A DNA stretch of 64,000 nucleotides from Pochonia chlamydosporia 170 (Eukaryota; Ascomycota; Sordariomycetes; Hypocreales; Clavicipitaceae), in the NCBI RefSeq assembly GCF_001653235.2, contig NC_035795.1, positions 1,178,001 through 1,242,000 on the forward strand. The letters are read 5' to 3'. Shown here piece by piece: positions 57,301 through 64,000 of this stretch (positions are counted from its first letter, which is position 1; the number at the start of each line of letters is the position of its first letter). Under the pieces are notes generated by a model. The model was not told the DNA's origin. It saw only the letters and a program-made list of their open reading frames with translations, and ran no database searches. The translations under genes were made by a program, and so were the position numbers.

Positions 57301-58628
57301 GCCCATAAAGCACGGAGGGATATGGACTACAGATGGACAAAGGTAAATCGAGGTATCTGATGTGAGGAACCATTCGTCAGGTGGCTATAATTTGGCTCGG
57401 CATCCAACTCGAATGGATGTATTCATCTCACGAGATCAGTGCCTCGGCATGTTGGCGACGCAACATGTAAATAACCAAGCCGAATATAAATTGACGAATA
57501 TTTCAACTTGACCCACAGTGACTTTGGGGTATGCCGCTACGGTTGTCCCTAGTTTTTGTTCTTGCACACCAATCTAGTTGAACCACAGGCACACTTGTCA
57601 TTTTTTAAGTCTAACTTACATTGAGTTCAGATACTCCCATCGCCACAATACTCTTTCAGGCGTGTGGCCATCCAAAGTTATCCGCGCTTACACACCGCGG
57701 CAGCTCTTTCACTTACAATGCCTAATAGCTGCGACTCAGCGTTCCGTAGTTGGGCCAATGCTAATTCCAACCCGAGAGAGAATGCGGCCTCCCCGCCTTA
57801 TTTGTAATATAAGCCATCGACTCTATTGCAACCAACGAAAATACGGCCTGCGGCCAATAATTCAGAAGAAGTTGCTCGCACATCTTCCATTTTGACGTGG
57901 TTCATGATAACTAACAATACTAGCCTTATGGACAACTTGAATGCCAACCACATGTTGGAAGCTGACTTCCGCCCCCCCCCCCCCCCCCCCCCTCCTTCCC
58001 GGCTTCAGACAACGGAGTACTTGATATGCACCTTCTTCTAACTATATTTTATCCAGCCATATGATGACAAGCCATAGATGGGACAAGTTTTGCTGGAAGC
58101 TTCCTGGCGCTGCAAATAGCAATCAGCGGTGCTCGCCAACGAGCTTTGAATGTATGGCGGGAACGGCTATACAATTTGTTCGTTCGGTAGATTCTACAAC
58201 CCAGCACATTGGAGCGTTTCTGGATTAACAAAACACTTGTTTCAGCTTTAGCCATATGGGGCACACGGCACATTTATAGATCAGACGAAGTCCAGAAGGA
58301 TAGACATAAGATTTTGTGAGGCAGGTGATTCTAGGACTATATGAAGAGTTCAAAGCAGCGTAGGCTACTTTGTAACATCTGCTGAAGCGTCCAGCATGTA
58401 CAATAATACAAATTGCGTGGATGCTAGGAACTAGGCCTCATGAACCGTCGCTGTGCTACACAAACATAAACTTGACCGAATGCCATAGCAATACAATCTT
58501 CGTAATTACCCACACGCATGTTCCCAAAATCCGCATCAGTCCTGCCCATAACATCCATTCACCGTTTGCTTCCTCCCATGTCTTCCACCACACTCGCAGG
58601 GCTCTTCATCCTGCAAACCCATTCCCAT
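57301..58628. other. Convergent CBS-protein / conserved-protein spacer
   Basis: 1,328 bp between stop codons; contains a 21-base C run (separate entry). No gene is supported. Confidence 0.5.
57972..57992 (+). repeat. Homopolymer of 21 C
   Basis: An uninterrupted run of C in an otherwise mixed spacer. It could form G-quadruplex (minus strand) or i-motif structures, and its length is likely to be unstable or misread by sequencing. Confidence 0.9.
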
Positions 58629-59406
58629 TTATCCATTGTAGTCATAGACGAGGCGGAACTCAGAGCGCTCATCACCCTTAGCCACAACAATGTTGCGACA
58701 GTAGCGACGCTCCCCATTTACCTGCTGGAATCCCCAGACCTGGGTAGCAGTCCATCCGGCATCCTGGCTCTCAACATGGCTCAAGATAAACTTGCCATCG
58801 CCCTCGACCTCCCACCCATTCTTCAGGTACGCCTCCTCAACCTCATCCAGGGTGACCCAGGCACTCCGGCCCTTGACATGGCCAAACAGCCAGTCAGTGT
58901 GGTCGCGGTAGGTGTTATCCAGGCATCGCTTCTCTTGGGTGTTGGAAAGCCCCGAAGCAGACTGATCGATGTCGACGTGGGTGAAGATGTCGGTGGACTC
59001 ATTCGGCGCCTTGGGGGGAGCCTCGTACTGGTTCACGGTGATGCTGATGGTCGCATAGCTGACGCCAGTGCGGATGAGGTATCCGATACCTTGGATGGCC
59101 AGGGCGGGATCAGTCGACTCGGACAGCTCCTTGTTCTAGATTGTTGCGCCAACGTTCCCCTCGTTAGCAAATTTGTTTTTTGCATCACAAGACTCGTGGA
59201 GGATGTGAGATGGGATGGGATGCGCCCGAGATAACAAGACGGTGAAGCGCATCACATGCAATTTACCCCACACATATGATCGATCAAACCCCTGCCCAGC
59301 CACATGAAGCTTGCGCTCGTGGTATGGGGTACATGAAGCTATCACCACTTACCACTGTCCACTGGCCGTTGAGGTTCTTGAGGGTCTTGTCCGCGGGAGC
59401 AGCCAT
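58629..59406 (-). CDS. Conserved fungal protein, lipocalin-like, function unknown
   Basis: Exons 59406-59353 (18 codons) and 59135-58629 (217-nt intron) give 186 aa. The start reads MAAPADKTLKNLNGQWTV, with a lipocalin-like NLNGxW opening. The join continues NKELSESTDPALAIQGIGYL, then HVDIDQSASG, RDHTDWLFGHVKGRSAWV, AGWTATQVWGFQQVNGERRY and CRNIVVAKGDERSEFRLVYD at the end. The alternating beta-strand character suggests a small beta-barrel. I recall similar uncharacterised proteins in many filamentous fungi, but no activity. No signal peptide, so probably cytosolic. The intron is about four times the usual length here, so an alternative first exon cannot be excluded. Confidence 0.78.
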
Positions 59407-62400
59407 TTTCGACAAATGTTGCGCTGAAACGGTGGTATATAGAGATATATTTCGCAAAAGTTGAGGTTTCAGTGAAAGGAGGGGCAGTTTGTGGAGGGGC
59501 AAATGCAGCCAGCGAGGCAAAAAAAAAAAGCAACCAGGCTGGACCTCGAAGCAATGACCAAGGGTCCTGGGTGGGTTGTCTTTGTTGGCGAGGAATCAGA
59601 CAACTTAAGTAAAAGGAAGGGGAGGCAGGAAGCACAAGCACAGGTTACCGAAAAATGACTGTGGATCCTTATATGGTCGATTGATCTACAGAAAGGATGG
59701 AGTCCAGTCTGGCGTAGAACTATCACGATCACGGGGGAGCCCCGGTGAACCGCAAGCGAAGCAACGAGGCTGGCTGTTGGCTATGCTGGTCTAGGCACAT
59801 GTAGTTGAGAGCTCAAGCTGCTTTTGGAGGTAAGCAGCTATCACAAGCTACCAGACGGTCTGGTTGGTTCCACGCCAGCACATCTGCCTACAAAGTACCA
59901 CCTTGCGAATGATGCAAGCGCCTTTCCAGACCGAGGTAGCCATTCGAGCCAGCTGCGGGCGACTCAACTCGTCAAGTCAGGTTCAATCTAACTTACTCCA
60001 GTCTCGTACAAGACTGGGCAAATGCTCCGTGGGGTTGGGAGGGGAAGGAGGGTCTCATCCGCCGCCATTACGGTCACGTCCCCACGGGCAGGAGACGGGG
60101 AGGCTGGTGAGCTTGTTGTTAACCAGACATTTGAAGTCCATGGCAAAGGCAACTAGCAGCCTTGCTAGGCAGTTAAGGCTTCTTGCTCCCATGTCTGGCG
60201 TGGTGCTTTGTTATCGACTCCGTGGGTGCGTACCTGTCAAGGTGGATGAGCACTTGATCACTTTTATTCGCCCGACGGACAATGCTGGCAGAGCGGAAGT
60301 ATGAAGAAACCTCGTCCACAGTTCAAGGCCCGTCAGGCAACACCGGAACGGAATACCACTTGACCCAAGTAGGACTTTGGACGGACGACTTTGTTGAGAG
60401 CCGGCGGTGCAGATCATTTGATATTGCGGTCGACGTCGTTTGTCGCATGAGCTAAAAGGAAAAAGGCCAGGCACCCGAGCCCGCCACTTTACATCAGCGC
60501 CAACCACTCGCAACTCGCTACTCACTCGGATTTGACTGTCTGTCTACTCACGGTTCGTGGTTAAACTCGGCCGGACATGCAGTTCGCCCGACATCTGGCC
60601 ATCTGTCCAACAAATGACATCAAGCGGACATGAACCTGCATGGTAAAAAGAAGAGCAATCTCTCCGGTCTCTCTTTCAGCCAAGTTCCCCCACCACGTTC
60701 CATTTGATTTGATAGATCTGGCGCATGTATTTTGTACTCCATACTTGACTCTGTCGAGCATAAAGCAAGTGCTACCCCGCTGGTGGAGCTGCAACCCCTT
60801 GCCCTTCTGTGCCGTTGCCCCAATAGAGGACGGCCAAGCCCAGTTTGCTCGCACCTGCCTCCCCAAGCCTCAGGGACCTCGCATGTCTTTGGCGGAGAAC
60901 ACCAGATTTCTGTCATCTATCATTGCACAGAGTAGGGAGTAGTTGAGCGAGCCTTCACCATCAAACATTCACCAATGTTCTCCGGACCGTTGAGGGCGGA
61001 GGCGGGGTCCCCACGATGTCGTACCACCCGTCAACCTTGAGCGTCTGCAGTTCGATTGCCCCTGGTTCCTGCGCCTCCGTCTGCTCACTCGGCCGTCCGT
61101 CACCGGTCAGTCACTTCACCATGCGGGATAAAAGTACCCAGCCATCCGTTGAATCCTGTAATTCACTTGTCCCTTCGTATGCCCTCGCTTGTCCGGATTT
61201 GCATTTGCCCCTGGTCCCGAGATGACCGACCACAAACATCTATACATGGGATGATTTCATCAAAAATCAAACAACTTGAGTACAAACGTACCAGCATAAT
61301 ACATTCTACAACGGATGGAGTACAAGCACGAATTGCTAGCTCCAGACACTCGGAGGAAGTTACAGCTCAAACTTGCACCACCCGAGACCAGCAATCTCGC
61401 ACGCCAAGGACCATATTATCCGGATGCCAAACATCACACCACCCACCATAAAACCTCGAGATTGTGCTAGCCTAGCAAAACAGATACCACAAGACGGTTC
61501 GTCCCCGACCGCCCCTAGCTTATACGCGGCCCAGACAACCTTAGAAACGACAAGGTAGCTTCGGGAGGCCGTATCCAACCGTCGCCGCAACATCAAGCTC
61601 GAAATCTCCCACAAAGATCCTTCCTTTCACCTCCCTCTACACGTCACTGCTCCATAACCTTCAAACTCCCAAGTCCCGTCAATTGTATGAGATTCAACCC
61701 CACTTACTTCACAGCCAACTATCTTAGCCACTGAGCTACACCCACCCGGAGCAATGGCCCATTTCGTTGAACCTCCGTTCAACAAAAATCCTGACAAGTT
61801 GACGCAGCATGGTCCACGGTGCCTTCTTGCCCGTCAATCCGGAGCAGGATCCAGCTCATTAACCCCTTACGGGGATATCCTCATGCTCCTAATGAGACAT
61901 GGATAGTCCACAACGACCGAATACGGCATCATACATGTCCAGCTCTGCCTCGTCACTGACTCGAAAATATCTGCCAAGTCTTGTATATCCCATGCCCTGC
62001 TAAATTAAATGCCCAATCGCCAAAGACAAAAGCCTGTGCCATTTTTGTATTTTTAAAATAAATGCAGCCACATCTGCTGGAACCCAGGACCATCGAAATT
62101 AGCCCCCCATGTGCCAGACAATTATATCGATCCTAATATTTATGCAATCCTCCTCATTGGCCCGAGATACGATCGCCAAAAGCCCATTCAAGAAAAGTAG
62201 CATCCCGTCACCCTGCCCTTCCTGCATAGTAAATCAATAGCCGGGCACACCATCTTATCGCATAAACATTCTTATATAGTCCGTTGTTGTCGAACGGGAT
62301 AGGCACCAGATAGTGTGGCACATATACTCCTGGTATATAACACGAAATTGTATTGATAGAATTCCAAATTTCTCCAACTTTGATCGACCAGGGCTGTCTT

Positions 62401-63081
62401 TCTCCAACTTTCCCCCATATGCAAGCACCATGTCCCGTCTTCCTGCAGCATGGCATCTGATGTGTATCATGTCTGACATGCCTGTTGTCCCTGCCTCCAA
62501 ATCAAGGTTTCTTGGGGCCCCTTGAGTTCCGTGAGTCCTGTCGTCCTGTTCCTGGCGCAACCATCAGAGACGCAGCATGTAACATCGCCGAGACATAAAT
62601 TACAGTGGCTATTGAATATAGCAACATACGCCATCAACGCTGACATTTTCTACGCCTCGAGTGCTTCAGACAGCTAAATTTCAGCTTATATTCTGGGGAA
62701 TCACTTGCGTCCCCTCCGCAGATATCCTAATCGTACAATGCCAGACTCCCTGCTTGCTTGGCTTGATACTCTGGTTCAATACATGAAAACAAAAAAGCAA
62801 GAACAAAATATTTAAAAAGAAAAGCACAAATTTTCCTTCACGCAACAACTGTCCCTCCACCTCATCACGCCACAGCTTGCAAGTTGCCATCGTTATCCGT
62901 CGTGCCTCTCTACGTAAACTCCTCGCCGTCGTTTCGCATGTGAACCGCGAAAAGCAAAAAGACAAGTGCCTCATTATCCTTCCATGCTCCCTATTATGAT
63001 AGATCGTGGTGAGAAAACAATGAATGAAAAACACACAATTTGATAATGCTGCTTTTTGGATCAGAACCCATGTCCTTCTCT
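59407..63081. other. 3.7-kb gene-poor region
   Basis: No supported protein gene. It contains one degenerate tRNA-like segment (61684-61743). ORFs of 60-146 codons here have no domain-like character. Confidence 0.5.
61684..61743 (-). pseudogene. Degenerate tRNA-like segment
   Basis: Read on the minus strand it begins GGGTGTAGCTCAGTGGC and has an A-box-like TAGCTCAGTGG (61728-61738). A B-box-like GGTTGAATC (61691-61699) lacks one base of the usual GGTTCGANTC. A TGTGAA loop lies in between, where a GTG (His) anticodon would fall. Acceptor pairing is partial and the D stem does not pair well. This fits a decayed tRNA or a tRNA-derived repeat end rather than a working tRNA. Confidence 0.3.
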
Positions 63082-64000
63082 TCACGGCCACCACTTCATT
63101 CTCTTGTAGCTTTCAATCACTTCCTCCACCAGCTCCCTGGTGATGACTGGTTTCTCGTATTTGAAGTTGAGCAGCTTCTCCAATCGGCTGCCGTCCATGC
63201 TGAGATCTGTGTCTTTGAGGAGCTCCTTCTCCATAAATGGGGTGAGTGGCCCTGGCCGTGTGATTCCCGCATCTGCAAGCAAGTCGGCCCAGGGGCCAAG
63301 AATCTCGTCATTAACATCGTCAACCACACTATCCAGATTCATACGAGCAAATGTGCTGATCAACTGGCCCTGAAAGCCCGTCTCAATCTTGAAAATCTCG
63401 CCAATAATATCGGCCATCATCCCCTGGTTGGTCTCGCCTTTGTCCACAACGTTGAAAGTCGGCACTTTGCCCATCTGGGATGGGTTCCATTGGGGCTTAC
63501 CGGCAGCATACCATGCAGCAATATCCCATAGCGCTCGCGACGCATCGTCGATGTGCACTGTGTTAGATCGGAGGTCTTTAGTCCAGAGCCATTTCATTTC
63601 TCCCTCAAGGTGCTGATAGACACGGGCCATACACAGAGCCGTGGCCACCCACTGCGATGCATATGGGCCATACACGTGTGGTAGACGAACAATGACCAAA
63701 TTGAGTCTGTAAATCACAACTTCGGTTAGTGAAATGATTTTTCCATGTCCTGATGATGGCTTTCATGCCAATTTCTGGCCTGTCTTCGGGCATGCCCGTC
63801 GGTTCAACCTACCCGTCAATTTTAGCTAGTTCCTCTTCAGCTTGTAGTTTGAACACCGCAATCTTGCTCCATGGTTTTAGCTTGTCCGTCTCTTTGCTAG
63901 GTGACGAGTCCGACTTGTACACCATGCCAGTGCTCAACTCTACAAAAGCCTTCACCTTTCGTTTCGCAGCTTCCTTGCCCACAGCCAAGGAGAGGTTGAG
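63082..64000 (-). CDS. NAD-dependent epimerase/dehydratase (extended SDR), 3' part
   Basis: Two exons are visible, 64000-63813 (entering from the right edge) and 63706-63082, separated by a 106-nt intron; 270 residues of the C-terminal part. Seen: AFVELSTGMVYKSD, where the GMVYKS strand ends at the active-site region, WSKIAVFKLQAEEELAKIDG, LNLVIVRLPHVYGPYASQWV and SNTVHIDDASRALWDIAAWY, followed by a helical substrate domain and the end VIESYKRMKWWP. These match extended short-chain dehydrogenases of the nucleotide-sugar epimerase type. The Rossmann GxxGxxG motif lies outside the window and the usual YxxxK is not clearly present, so activity is uncertain. Substrate unknown. Confidence 0.85.

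Noticed and set aside
58049..58273. Possible transposase fragment on the minus strand
   Set aside because: The 74-codon frame has no catalytic motif and no inverted ends around it.

Overview
The window is a gene-dense piece of a filamentous ascomycete nuclear chromosome. Evidence: genes carry short GT-AG introns (mostly 44-80 nt) with CTAAC/CTGAC-type branch sites, there are no operons or Shine-Dalgarno sites, and the gene content is fungal (exocyst SEC10, RTC4, dynamitin, CreB, a multidomain fungal adenylate cyclase, a Zn2Cys6 regulator). The protein sequences look like Sordariomycetes, most probably Hypocreales. That placement is inferred from resemblance and was not tested by a search. All exon joins below were worked out by hand by matching reading frames across GT-AG introns; for every multi-exon CDS except the adenylate cyclase the summed exon length is a multiple of three.

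Layout, left to right. 0-6.3 kb: 3' end of an AlkB-like dioxygenase, NUS1 (-), SEC10 (+), DUS4 (-). 6.6-14.6 kb: an RBR-type E3 ligase with a long coiled coil (-), an FAH-family hydrolase (-), a 77-residue SDHAF1/LYR protein (+) and a large disordered hypothetical protein (+). 14.7-22.3 kb: a double GFA-domain protein (-), a secreted lipase (-), a hypothetical protein (-) and a Zn2Cys6 transcription factor (-). 23-29.6 kb: an intron-containing tRNA-Leu(AAG) (-), a PSI-like membrane protein (+), the molybdopterin synthase small subunit (-), dynamitin (-), a MITE-like element and RTC4 (+). 29.7-32.7 kb: a GH13 alpha-glucosidase (-) and a DNPH1-like nucleotide N-glycosidase (-). 36-43.3 kb: adenylate cyclase (+). 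43.9-49.5 kb: ALG12 (-), YOS1 (+), creB (-). 54-59.4 kb: mitochondrial phosphate carrier (-), a CBS-domain protein (+), a conserved fungal protein (-). 63-64 kb: 3' part of an NDP-sugar epimerase-like SDR (-). Three long gene-poor stretches (32.7-36.0, 49.5-54.2, 59.4-63.1 kb) hold mainly microsatellites and one degenerate tRNA-like relic.

The genes are mostly housekeeping and do not form a biosynthetic cluster, defence island or prophage-like system. Some themes recur: secretion and glycosylation (SEC10, NUS1, ALG12, YOS1), mitochondrial function (SDHAF1, phosphate carrier) and carbon sensing or use (adenylate cyclase, CreB, alpha-glucosidase). I see no evidence that these are anything but neighbours.

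The most important anomaly is a one-base deletion in the adenylate cyclase, at the end of its leucine-rich repeats (about 40643). It puts the PP2C and cyclase domains out of frame. It is either a sequence error or a real null allele. A second is a 226-bp element with 30-bp inverted ends (27 of 30 matching) between dynamitin and RTC4.
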